Below are positions 8,085-15,371 of a DNA stretch of 40,144 bases, in pieces. The notes beneath the pieces are model-generated. The model worked only from the letters and a program-made list of their open reading frames with translations. It was not told the origin of the DNA and searched no databases. The stretch is from Gammaproteobacteria bacterium (lineage in GTDB: Bacteria > Pseudomonadota > Gammaproteobacteria > GRL18). Both the position numbers and the translations under genes were made by a program. Numbering within the stretch: position 1 is the stretch's first letter; every line of letters starts with the position of its first letter. The stretch is taken from assembly GCA_016744395.1 (NCBI GenBank), contig JADGEK010000035.1:4219-44362 (forward strand). The letters are read 5' to 3'.

Positions 8085-8098
8085 CAAACGATGGTTTG
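8085..8098. promoter_or_regulatory. Operator-like palindrome before the TetR gene
   Basis: CAAACGATGGTTTG lies between a probable TATGCT -10 (minus strand) and the TetR start codon. It differs by one base from the palindrome before the HPP gene. It is the probable autoregulatory site. Confidence 0.6.
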
Positions 8099-8180
8099 GT
8101 AAAAGCATAACAAAAAAATTTCCATTTTGAAAGTTCAGTCGAATTAATTATTGAATGAATAATGTATTAATATTGAATTC

Positions 8181-9200
8181 TTATCCCATTGGGTACAGTA
8201 TTTCACTATGTACTCGATCACATTCTGCCAGTATATCTGTGCTAAGCTCCACATGCATTGCGGCTAATGATTCATCTAGCTGTTCTGGGACAGTTGCTCC
8301 GATGATTGTTGATGCAACGAAATCAAACTGCATACACCAGGCTATTGCTAATGTAGTCATTTTTAAATTTGCTTGTTTGGCAATTTCAATGTATTTTTCA
8401 GTTGATGCCAGGGTGTTGTGATTTAAGAAACGATTGGCCATATTTTTCATGCGCTGATCATCAATTTTTTGATAAGCTGTAAAACGAGCAGGCTCAGGCA
8501 TTTTGGTCCTATTATATTTTCCTGTTAAAACACCACCAGCGAGTGGGGAGTATGGGAGTAGTGAAATTTTCTCTTTAATATACACTTCTTTCAGTGCATC
8601 TAAATCTCGCCTATTGAGGAGTGAAAAATTATTTTGTACTGACTCAAATCGATTAAGCCCTAAATACTTCGCTGTTGTATTGGCTTTAGTTACTCCATGA
8701 GCAGTGTCATTTGAAGTACCGATGTAGCGTACTTTACCACTCTCTATCAATCGTCCCATGGCTTCAAGTGATTCTTCAATCGGAATTATTTGATCGGGCC
8801 AGTGAATTTGATAGAGATCTAAATAGTCCGTTTTTAGACGTCTTAGACTGCCCTCAACAGCTCTTTCTATATGGAATCTATCAAGTGCTGTTAAACCGTG
8901 TCTTATGGGTGGAACAAACCATCCATTGGCTGCTCCTGCGACTTTACTGGCTATTATTAATGAATCTCTAGGTTTGTTTTTTAGCCATTCACCTATAATT
9001 GACTCAGTGATACCTGTCAATTGAGGTTTTGGTGGCACAGGATATAATTCTGCAGTATCAAAGATATTAATTCCAGCATCATAGGCCTTATCCATAATGG
9101 CAAAAGAATCTTTTTTTGTGCTTTGTGTGCCAAATGTCATTGTTCCCAATGCAATTGGACTGACACGTAGTCCTGATTGTCCAATATATTTGTATTTCAT
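8181..9200 (-). CDS. Aldo/keto reductase, Tas/potassium-channel-beta type
   Basis: A 339-residue NADPH-dependent oxidoreductase with a TIM-barrel fold. Landmarks are MKYKYIGQSGLRVSPIALGT at the start, INIFDTAELYP (catalytic Asp and Tyr at about residues 49-54), LIIASKVAG (catalytic Lys), DLYQIHWPD (catalytic His), a cofactor region SLLPYSPLAGGVLTGKY and STIIGATVPEQLDESL near the C-terminus. This layout, with Pro-rich insertion YPVPPKPQ after the Tyr, is that of the Tas branch. Its substrate is unknown; members reduce carbonyls, including methylglyoxal-like aldehydes, which would fit the glyoxalase homologue about 350 bp upstream. The next two genes upstream are on the same strand. Confidence 0.85.
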   Translation of the reverse strand: MKYKYIGQSGLRVSPIALGTMTFGTQSTKKDSFAIMDKAYDAGINIFDTAELYPVPPKPQLTGITESIIGEWLKNKPRDSLIIASKVAGAANGWFVPPIRHGLTALDRFHIERAVEGSLRRLKTDYLDLYQIHWPDQIIPIEESLEAMGRLIESGKVRYIGTSNDTAHGVTKANTTAKYLGLNRFESVQNNFSLLNRRDLDALKEVYIKEKISLLPYSPLAGGVLTGKYNRTKMPEPARFTAYQKIDDQRMKNMANRFLNHNTLASTEKYIEIAKQANLKMTTLAIAWCMQFDFVASTIIGATVPEQLDESLAAMHVELSTDILAECDRVHSEILYPMG

Positions 9201-9286
9201 TTTGTATTCCTAAATAATCAATTTGTTAACCATGTACAGAATTATATTACTTAATAAAAATAATTGAGCATTATCAATGAACTTTT

Positions 9287-9475
9287 TTATGATATTTCAT
9301 CCACATTAGCACAATACTCTTTTTGAACGTTATTTATACGATAAGTTTTCAATATTGTTAGTACTATTTCTAATTCTGCTTCTTGTCTTTGTTCCAACTC
9401 ATATATGGTATTACTTTTTTTGTTAGAAATAAGGTTTTTAGGATCACTGGTCTTTATCAAAAATGAATCATACAT
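9287..9475 (-). CDS. Small hypothetical protein, 62 residues
   Basis: A short frame starting at ATG 9475 with a good ribosome site (AGGAAA, 6 nt upstream). The sequence is soluble and probably helical in its second half, with EQRQEAELEIVLTILKTYRI near residues 28-47 and a lone Cys at about residue 55. I do not recognise a family. It lies on the same strand between the glyoxalase homologue and the aldo/keto reductase. Translation looks plausible from the ribosome site, but nothing else supports it. Confidence 0.4.
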   Translation of the reverse strand: MYDSFLIKTSDPKNLISNKKSNTIYELEQRQEAELEIVLTILKTYRINNVQKEYCANVDEIS

Positions 9476-9552
9476 GATGGTTTCCTATGTCTCAATTTAC
9501 TTAAAAAAATGCATTATTCAATGTTATAACTTTGTAAGTAATTTATACTCAT

Positions 9553-9993
9553 TTATGATTTAGATACTTCAACTAATTCAATTTTATAACCGTCAGGATC
9601 TTCAATAAAGGCAATGACTTCACGTTTACCTGTTTCATCAGCAGCATATGTCATTGGACCTGGTTCAAGGAGTATGTTTACTCCTTTTTCTTTAAATTCC
9701 TTACAAGCTTCATAAATATTGGTCACTTCAAGGGCTATATGGCCATAACCGCTTCCAATTACATAATTATGTGCATCCCAGTTATAAGTTAACTCAATCA
9801 TTGCGTTTGGAGATTTACTATCATAGCCAAGGAATATAAGAGTGAATCGTCCTTTTGTAAATGTTTCACGTCTTAATTCATGCATGCCCAGCACATTTTG
9901 ATAAAATTCCACTGAATGTTCAATATTTCCTATTCTAAGCATTATGTATAAAATACGGGACGGTTTAGTTGTTAATGTATTGTTATTGTTCAT
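9553..9993 (-). CDS. gloA: Lactoylglutathione lyase (glyoxalase I) homologue with altered metal site
   Basis: A 146-residue vicinal-oxygen-chelate protein resembling GloA along its whole length: IMLRIGNIEHSVEFYQNVLG, RETFTKGRFTLIFLGY, MIELTYNWD, GYGHIALEV and FIEDPDGYKIELVE. GloA isomerises the methylglyoxal-glutathione adduct to lactoylglutathione. Three of the four metal ligands are present: the Glu of MIELT, the His of GYGHI and the Glu of KIELVE. The first ligand, the His in the usual 'LLHTMLRV', is Tyr16 here (ILYIMLRI; codon TAC, one transition from CAC). An insertion (ADETGKRE) lies before the last strand. Activity may be changed or lost. Neighbours include an aldo/keto reductase, which could share carbonyl detoxification. 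Confidence 0.8.
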   Translation of the reverse strand: MNNNNTLTTKPSRILYIMLRIGNIEHSVEFYQNVLGMHELRRETFTKGRFTLIFLGYDSKSPNAMIELTYNWDAHNYVIGSGYGHIALEVTNIYEACKEFKEKGVNILLEPGPMTYAADETGKREVIAFIEDPDGYKIELVEVSKS

Positions 9994-10072
9994 TTTTCTC
10001 TATCGCATTTTAATTATTTATACAACTAATGACTTACTACTATGCAAGCCATTAGCTATCAGTGTCAGCCCG

Positions 10073-10546
10073 TTATTTACACACTTTACCGCTGTAACGT
10101 ATTAGTCCCTGGAGGTTTTCTAAATCCACTAAACCATAACTGTTGAAGGTACCTCCCAAGCCTTTGAAAACACCTGATGTTGATCCATTTTCTACTTTAT
10201 ATGTAATTTCGATCATATAACGATCTTTTTTACCCTGAACTTTTGTAAGGATTCCAAGGTCTTTTGTTCGCATAAAACCACCTTCCTTTGACATGAAGTA
10301 GTGCTCCATATCCATTTCCAGTCCTGTGGCCGTTTTTCTTTGTGCCGTAATTTTTCCAGAAGCTGTAGCAACGCTGCCTGTTAAAGGTGCTACAATTGTT
10401 ATAGTGCCATCCTTTTCAGGAACGAAATTAGGCATACCAGTACCACCAATTGGAATACAAGTGTTACCAGCAGCTTGAACGCTTGAAATGGTAGCTCCAA
10501 GGATAGTTGCAGATAAAATTGTTCTAAAAATTGTTTTCTTAAACAT
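10073..10546 (-). CDS. Small secreted protein under TetR-type control
   Basis: From ATG 10546 (after AAGGAAG) this is 157 residues; an in-frame upstream ATG at 10624 lacks a ribosome site and would bury the signal peptide. The signal peptide ends at about VQA, residue 25. The mature domain of about 130 residues is beta-rich with KDGTITIVAPLTGSVATASG and TYKVENGSTSGVFKGLGGTF. Only two Cys remain, C30 near the start and C156 near the end, so they may form a disulfide that closes the domain. I do not recognise the family. It is divergent from the TetR gene at 10844, and an operator copy overlaps its probable promoter, so it is a likely target of that regulator. Confidence 0.7.
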   Translation of the reverse strand: MFKKTIFRTILSATILGATISSVQAAGNTCIPIGGTGMPNFVPEKDGTITIVAPLTGSVATASGKITAQRKTATGLEMDMEHYFMSKEGGFMRTKDLGILTKVQGKKDRYMIEITYKVENGSTSGVFKGLGGTFNSYGLVDLENLQGLIRYSGKVCK

Positions 10547-10715
10547 GATTGCTTCCTTTTTGTTAAGATCATTGACCAGGTGTTGGTTAATGAGTTTTAG
10601 TGCATTAGTTGAAAGAAAATACATCTAGCAAAGTAACATAGTGACAACGGTAAGCATTCTAACTGCCCATTTTTCAACAAATTGCATGCTTAGAGAGCTT
10701 TTACATTGCAGTTTT

Positions 10716-10743
10716 ATTATAGATACGATATAACTACCGATAT
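10716..10743 (-). promoter_or_regulatory. Possible minus-strand promoter with operator copy
   Basis: On the minus strand a perfect TATAAT (10721-10716) has no good -35, but its spacer overlaps ATAACTACCGATAT (10730-10743), which differs at two positions from ATAnCGAyCGnTAT. It would drive the secreted protein ending at 10073 with a leader of about 165 nt. Confidence 0.45.
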
Positions 10744-10756
10744 ATTTAAAGTGAAT

Positions 10757-10826
10757 ATATCGATCGCTATATTATATGAACATAGATACCTTCGGTTTGT
10801 CAATAGAATATATCGATCGTTATTAT
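10757..10826 (+). promoter_or_regulatory. Promoter and two operators of the TetR gene at 10844
   Basis: TTGTCA (10797-10802) and TATTAT (10821-10826) form a plausible promoter with an 18-bp spacer. ATATCGATCGTTAT (10810-10823) overlaps the spacer and -10, and ATATCGATCGCTAT (10757-10770) lies 53 bp upstream. Both match the repeated operator exactly. The arrangement fits autorepression by the encoded TetR protein. Confidence 0.65.
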
Positions 10827-10843
10827 TAAAAGTGGAGATTCTG

Positions 10844-11449
10844 ATGGAAAAAACATCCTCAAAAAAGGAGCAAACCCGTAAGCGAATGCTCGAAGCAGCT
10901 AGCCAGAGCTTTAGATCCCATGGTTATAGTGGTATTGGTGTTGATGGTATTGCCAAGGCTGCTGGAGTTACTTCAGGTGCGTTTTATGCTCACTTTGGCT
11001 CAAAGAATAAGGCATTTAATGATGCTCTTGATGCCGGGCTTAATGAAGTTATTGAAACAATTCCGAAACTTCAGAAAGAAGGAGGAGCAAAATGGCTTCA
11101 GAACTTTGTAAAATACTACCTGGGAAAATCACATAGAAATGATTTGGCTTGTGGGTGTCCTTTGGCGACACTTTCACCCGAAGTCGTACGCACTGGACCA
11201 GAGACACATGCTGCTTATGAAAGAAAAATGAAGAAGATAGTTGAATTAATTGCTCATGGGCTTCAAGGAAAGTCAATAGATGAGTGTCGTTCAAGAGCAT
11301 GGTCCATGCTTGGTATATTGATTGGAGGACTTACTATGGCACGTGCAGTTAAAACTCATAAAGCAACGGATGAAATTGCCTCTTCCATCCAGCTTTCAGC
11401 TTTGGCTGTTGCAGGGAAAGCAAGACGGATACCAGAAGTTTCCAGTTAG
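10844..11449 (+). CDS. TetR/AcrR family repressor, candidate regulator of the operator set
   Basis: A 201-residue regulator starting at ATG 10844 after GGAG; a longer upstream frame overlaps the promoter and is rejected. The helix-turn-helix reads EAASQSFRSHGYSGIGVDGI, then AKAAGVTSGAFYAHFGSKNKAF at about residues 38-59. The C-terminal part holds DLACGCPLATLSPEVVRTGP, the conserved Cys-containing segment of the subgroup that includes NemR-like and other electrophile sensors. Cys residues there could sense reactive compounds, but this is inference. Two exact operator copies overlap its own promoter, and the same sequence lies in promoters at 0.15 and 5.7 kb. It is thus the best candidate for the repressor of that set. 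Confidence 0.85.
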   Translation: MEKTSSKKEQTRKRMLEAASQSFRSHGYSGIGVDGIAKAAGVTSGAFYAHFGSKNKAFNDALDAGLNEVIETIPKLQKEGGAKWLQNFVKYYLGKSHRNDLACGCPLATLSPEVVRTGPETHAAYERKMKKIVELIAHGLQGKSIDECRSRAWSMLGILIGGLTMARAVKTHKATDEIASSIQLSALAVAGKARRIPEVSS

Positions 11450-11625
11450 TTTGTCTGGTAAGTATGTTGTTATACTAATTTAAAAATTTCTAGTCTGCAT
11501 ATTTTTCTTTATTTGTTAACAATTATGAATGATTTGTTGAAATGTTAATGCGTTATAATATTTGCTAACAATTCAATATTATTATATTTGTGTTGTGAAC
11601 TAACTTTTTTCTTTTGGAGAAGTAT

Positions 11626-11925
11626 ATGATTTTGGAAGTTGCAATACTTGATGTAAAACAAAATGAAGAAAAAAAGTTTGAGATGGAATTTTTTAAAGCT
11701 CAAAAAATTATTATGAATATAAATGGATATATTTCTCACCAGTTACAACGATGTATTGAGAGACCAAACCGCTACATTCTATTAGTAAACTGGGAAACAC
11801 TTGAATCACATACTATCGATTTTAGGTTATCTGATGAATATAATGAATGGCGAAAACTATTACACCATTTTTATGATCCATTTCCCGAAGTTGATCATTA
11901 TAAAACTATTTATAGTAATGTTTAA
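11626..11925 (+). CDS. ABM-type antibiotic biosynthesis monooxygenase-like protein
   Basis: About 99 residues from ATG 11626, which follows GGAGAAG at 11616-11622. The pattern matches the ABM dimeric alpha/beta barrel: VAILDVKQNEEKKFEMEF, a middle GYISHQLQRCIERPNRYILL, then VNWETLESHTIDFRLSDEYN and EWRKLLHHFYDPFPEVDHY. Small ABM proteins include quinone- or heme-processing enzymes and proteins without cofactors; many bacterial ones are uncharacterised. It lies downstream of the TetR gene on the same strand with a gap of 176 bp. It is the third occurrence of this fold in the region, after the two YdhR domains. Confidence 0.7.
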   Translation: MILEVAILDVKQNEEKKFEMEFFKAQKIIMNINGYISHQLQRCIERPNRYILLVNWETLESHTIDFRLSDEYNEWRKLLHHFYDPFPEVDHYKTIYSNV

Positions 11926-12036
11926 AAGTTAAGTTAAGTGTGACAGAATATTATTACAAACACTTTATTTTCCTGATAGTGATATGAATATATTATGCAC
12001 ACAAAGTAATTGGCATGCCAGAACTAACTCTATATG

Positions 12037-12058
12037 TTTACTTTGTACGCAAAGTAAA
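12037..12058. promoter_or_regulatory. Perfect inverted repeat upstream of the cupin gene
   Basis: TTTACTTTG, a 4-nt spacer (TACG) and CAAAGTAAA form a perfect 9-bp inverted repeat just before the ribosome site of the cupin gene. A partial copy of the arm (ACAAAGTAAT) lies at 12000-12009. It is a strong operator candidate for a dimeric winged-helix or similar regulator; the regulator is unknown. Confidence 0.6.
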
Positions 12059-12073
12059 TGCAGGAGAGCTTCC

Positions 12074-12406
12074 ATGAAAAAAGAACTAAATTTTAAAGGA
12101 ATTACCTCAAAAAACTGGAAAGAAATAAAAGGCAATAAGGTCTCAGAAGGTATCCCTGAACGTATTGTTTGGGAAGATGAAAACGGGAAAAAAGCAATCA
12201 TATTTGAATTCAGCCCTGGTTCAAAATATCCAGGGATTGATAAACATGAATTAGGCTCAGAACAAATATACGTGATATCTGGTATATTCAATGATGGGAG
12301 AGATGATCACAGTGAAGGAAGTTTCATCAATAATCCCATTGGTACTTCGCATATACCACAATCATCAAATGGTTGCGTGGTTTTGGTTACTTTCCCTGAG
12401 AGCTAA
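12074..12406 (+). CDS. ChrR-like cupin protein
   Basis: About 110 residues from ATG 12074 after AGGAGA (12062-12067); an upstream in-frame start at 11984 would run through the inverted repeat and is unlikely. The sequence resembles the ChrR-type cupin domain: ERIVWEDENGKKAIIFEFSP, then GSKYPGIDKHELGSEQIYVISGIFNDG and SFINNPIGTSHIPQSSNGC. H, E and H positions of the cupin metal site are visible (KHELGSEQIYV and TSHIPQ). ChrR-type cupins bind metal and sense or process oxidants. No sigma factor is adjacent, so an anti-sigma role is not supported. The operator upstream suggests inducible expression. Confidence 0.7.
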   Translation: MKKELNFKGITSKNWKEIKGNKVSEGIPERIVWEDENGKKAIIFEFSPGSKYPGIDKHELGSEQIYVISGIFNDGRDDHSEGSFINNPIGTSHIPQSSNGCVVLVTFPES

Positions 12407-12499
12407 TACAAAAAATACCCCTTCCTCATTCATGGCACATTATGGAAGGAATTTGCTTAACTTAACGATTAAGTATAGTCTTCATGCAAAAAATGAAAC

Positions 12500-13063
12500 T
12501 TAGGATTGGATCTTTTTATAGTGCTTAGCAGCCTTAGCTCTATTTCCACAGATATCCATACTGCACCAACGTCGCTTATGGCTTCGAGATGTGTCTAAAA
12601 AAATGAGTATACAATTTTCATTACAGCATCGTTTTACTTGCTCAGCTTGTGGGGAAGCGAGCAAGGTAGCTGCTTCATGTGCTAAATATCCCAGAAATTT
12701 AGAAAAAGTAAGTTTCTTATTTTTTGCTTGCAATACATAGCAATTATTTTCGAGATGCAATATCTGTTGAACCGAATGGTTAAGTAAATGTTTGTTAACT
12801 GTTTCTAAAGACTTTTTTGGTATTTTGTGATTATTAATTTTTGCAGTAAAACTATCCTTAAATGCTGTTCTGAGCTCTAGCGCTGTCATTAAGTTGAAGC
12901 TTTCTAATTGAGTATCTATATTTAAGCCAGCTCCATGTGCCCAAAGAGAAAGGTCTGAATTACTCTGTAATAAGTCTGTGACTTCCTCATGCTGGTTTAA
13001 TACAGTATTTACGAAATCGATAGCAAGATTATTTGCAAGATAAATATAAGGCGAATTATTCAT
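12500..13063 (-). CDS. CGNR zinc-finger (ABATE) regulator-like protein
   Basis: About 187 residues from ATG 13063, or 203 from GTG 13111; neither start has a good ribosome site. The N-terminal part (YLANNLAIDFVNTV) begins as in ABATE domains, which usually start near the protein's N-terminus and so favour 13063. The C-terminus has the CGNR finger: CCNENCILIFLDTSRSHKRRWCSMDICGNRAKA, with Cys ligands and the diagnostic CGNR. Such proteins are thought to be transcription factors for stress or metabolic genes. It converges on the cupin gene, from which only 93 bp separate it, so it may be that gene's regulator. Confidence 0.8.
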   Translation of the reverse strand: MNNSPYIYLANNLAIDFVNTVLNQHEEVTDLLQSNSDLSLWAHGAGLNIDTQLESFNLMTALELRTAFKDSFTAKINNHKIPKKSLETVNKHLLNHSVQQILHLENNCYVLQAKNKKLTFSKFLGYLAHEAATLLASPQAEQVKRCCNENCILIFLDTSRSHKRRWCSMDICGNRAKAAKHYKKIQS

Positions 13064-13070
13064 ACTAACT

Positions 13071-13099
13071 ATTTTAGATGCACTTGACAGGCTAGTCAA
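13071..13099 (-). promoter_or_regulatory. Possible promoter of the CGNR gene
   Basis: On the minus strand TTGACT (13099-13094), a 17-bp spacer and TAAAAT (13076-13071) form a plausible promoter. The start point would fall at about 13064, almost on the ATG at 13063, which implies a leaderless message if both are real. An inverted repeat TTGAC-N6-GTCAA overlaps the -35. Confidence 0.4.
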
Positions 13100-13116
13100 T
13101 TTAACTGACACTCTAA

Positions 13117-13152
13117 CCGCATAAGTCTATCTATGCGGAGTGTATTTTTTTT
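13117..13152 (+). terminator. Possible intrinsic terminator
   Basis: CCGCATA (13117-13123) pairs with TATGCGG (13132-13138) around an 8-nt loop, and a run of T follows from 13145. No plus-strand gene ends just before it. It could stop read-through from the cupin gene, or be an operator upstream of the CGNR promoter. Confidence 0.35.
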
Positions 13153-13490
13153 CTTTAGAAAGGATTTTTGATATGGGAATTGCTTAGCAAGCTTTAGAAG
13201 AATCTGCACTGTTCTCAGATGAATTTAAAGCTTATTTTTTTAATAGGATTTGATGACGTTTAGCTAATATGTCCTGTTGCTATTCACATTGCACTGAAGC
13301 TCGCTGTATCACTTAGGTATAGGATATAAAGGATATCTTACCGACACAGAGTCTTCTGCTTTTATATGATATTCCTAATATCCTGAGGTATTACATTTTT
13401 TTCATCTTTTCCTTTAAACTATCATATGATTTCTTATAGACTTATCCTTAAAAATAGGGTCAGGATAAAAGAAATAACGAGGAGACAGAT

Positions 13491-13731
13491 ATGCTGATTA
13501 AAGTATACCCAGCCTTTCTCTGTGCAACTTGTTGAGCCACAAACCTGTTTTAAGCAGGAGCTTATTGATTTAATGCTTGCCCTGAGTTGTTTTGTCTACC
13601 GATAGTCCCATTTACTTTTACTTGCTGGAATTTTATTTATGGGCTCCTATTAGTAGGAGGCATCTTACTTTTCTATCAGTAATATTTATTTTTTGTATAA
13701 TCCGCGTGACTTTATACTTCGAATAAAATAA
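13491..13731 (+). pseudogene. Decayed small membrane-protein gene
   Basis: ATG 13491 follows a strong GAGGAGA. After about ten codons the frame must shift by one to continue as QLVEPQTCFKQELIDLMLA, then SHLLLLAGILFMGSY, EASYFSI and LYNPRDFILRIK, ending at TAA 13729-13731. Three TAG stops interrupt this second frame (13603-13605 and 13651-13656), each one transition away from TGG. The composition looks like a former membrane protein. A similar broken frame begins at ATG 13173 with a TAG at codon 5 and then QALEESALFSDEFKAYFFNR. The whole 13.15-13.99 kb stretch thus looks like decayed coding sequence; I do not recognise the family. Confidence 0.45.
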
Positions 13732-13989
13732 TATTTACTTTCTGTTGATAGTTTCTACAGATTTTTCTTTAAATCAGCTATAACAATCTGTACAAATAAT
13801 AATAAATAGTGCTCGGGGAATTTTTAATACTGTAAAATTTTCTTAGCGACTAAACTCTTTAAAATAATTTTTCTTCTCTCTTTGGGATTTTACTTTAAGC
13901 AATTGGATTTATTGTTTAAATTAATGGTTTCATGTGTTTTAGCTATATCAAAATACTTTAATATATCATTCTCTGGATGGAGAGCTCAT

Positions 13990-14352
13990 ATGAATTGGTT
14001 TTTTGGTAAAAAGAAAAATTCTAAAATAAAATCGCGTACCCCAGACACTCGAAAAGTGACTTTACTCAAATTATCTCAATCTGATATTTATTATTCGGTC
14101 ACTTTAACTCGTTGCGGCTGTAAGGTATCTTCTCGTTTTATTGGAAAGTGTTTTAAGTTTGATCAAGCTCCGAGATTGCCTTTAAAAGACTGTTCTATTA
14201 GTAAATGTACTTGTGAATATTTAGGTGTGATCAATCGGCGTCGAGCCAAAAGGCGCTTGACAGTACGAAGAAATACCATTCGATTTGATGAAGATAGAAG
14301 AATAATAGGGCGCCGTAATGGAGAAGAGCTTTGGATGAAATATGATGTTTAA
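13990..14352 (+). CDS. Conserved Cys- and Arg-rich small protein, function unknown
   Basis: From ATG 13990, preceded by GGAGAG, this is 120 residues; a longer upstream frame from 13882 has no ribosome site. The centre holds CGCKVSSRFIGKCFKFDQAP, then RLPLKDCSISKCTCEYLGV with five or more Cys, followed by an Arg-rich tail (NRRRAKRRLTVRRNTIRFDEDRR). I recall similar gammaproteobacterial proteins with an 'APxLPLxxC...CxCxY' pattern followed by 'DRR' repeats, all of unknown function. The Cys could bind metal and the tail nucleic acid, but this is inference. It stands alone, at the edge of the decayed stretch. Confidence 0.6.
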   Translation: MNWFFGKKKNSKIKSRTPDTRKVTLLKLSQSDIYYSVTLTRCGCKVSSRFIGKCFKFDQAPRLPLKDCSISKCTCEYLGVINRRRAKRRLTVRRNTIRFDEDRRIIGRRNGEELWMKYDV

Positions 14353-14660
14353 TTCATCGTTTGTTGAATATCCTGTTAAATTGTATTATCCGGACTTTTA
14401 TGATTATTTTGAAGTAAATCACATTATTAATTCATACCCTTTTTATTAATGGGATGCGGTGTTTGAGATATGATTATTACTAATGAAAATTGAGCATAGT
14501 GAAGTAAAATTTTTATGGGGTGTAATAATGAATTATAATTATGATATTGTACTTAAGGTTGGCAATCTATGAATGCATTTGTATGTATTTGGATGTAGAT
14601 GTATATTAAGCACAGTACACTAATCTAAATCATATCAGATAAAATATTTAAAGGGTATCA
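14353..14660. other. Gap without a gene
   Basis: AT-rich sequence between the Cys/Arg-rich gene and the methyltransferase. I see no open frame, hairpin terminator or promoter worth naming. Confidence 0.4.
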
Positions 14661-15368
14661 ATGAAATTAAAGCAAACCATAATAGAAAAAACATGCCCGG
14701 AAGCAGAGATTTTTGAATCTGTTTTAACGCTTGATAATCAATTTATTTTAGAACTTGGCTGTGGTGATGCGGTAACGACTCGTTTAATTGCAGAGACAGG
14801 AAAGGGTAGAGCAGTGACAGCCACTGAAGTTGATATAATTCAACATACAAAAAATTTGTTAATTGATGACTTACCTAATGTTGATTTTGTTCTTTGTGGG
14901 AGTGAAAGGATTCCTGTGGCGGATAATACGTTTGATACTATTTTTATGTTCAAGTCTTTTCACCATGTACCAAAAGAATTAATGGAACAGGCGCTTGATG
15001 AAGTCAATCGTGTATTAAAGCCCTCTGGCTTTGTGTATATTTCTGAACCCATTTTTGCAGGGGCTTTCAATGAGATTCTGCGTTTGTTTCATGATGAAGA
15101 AGTGGTGAGACAGGCTGCATTTGATGCGCTGCAAAAGGCTGTAGATAAAGGGGCTTTTTCATTAATTGATGAGATATTTTTTAATGCACCCGTTCATTTT
15201 GACCATTTTGGGCATTATGAAGAAAAAGTGATTGGAGCAACCCATAGCGATCATAACCTTTCAGATGAACTTTATGCACAGGTTAAGCAGAGTTTTGAAC
15301 AAGCTTATAAATTAAATAATGGTGACTTTAATGTACCCATTAGAGTCGATATTTTACAGAAGAATTAG
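14661..15368 (+). CDS. Class I SAM-dependent methyltransferase
   Basis: A 235-residue protein with motif I FILELGCGDAVTTRLI at about residues 28-43, motif II ending VTATEVD near residue 59, FVLCGSERIPVADNTFDTIF (motif IV, about residues 77-96), SFHHVPKEL and EVNRVLKPSGFVYISEP (motif VI region). This is the Methyltransf_11 layout. The C-terminal third (VHFDHFGHYEEKVIGATHSD) is His-rich and not diagnostic of a substrate. AAAGGG precedes the ATG. It converges on the membrane-protein gene with only three bases between stops. The substrate is unknown. Confidence 0.75.
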   Translation: MKLKQTIIEKTCPEAEIFESVLTLDNQFILELGCGDAVTTRLIAETGKGRAVTATEVDIIQHTKNLLIDDLPNVDFVLCGSERIPVADNTFDTIFMFKSFHHVPKELMEQALDEVNRVLKPSGFVYISEPIFAGAFNEILRLFHDEEVVRQAAFDALQKAVDKGAFSLIDEIFFNAPVHFDHFGHYEEKVIGATHSDHNLSDELYAQVKQSFEQAYKLNNGDFNVPIRVDILQKN

Positions 15369-15371
15369 TTT

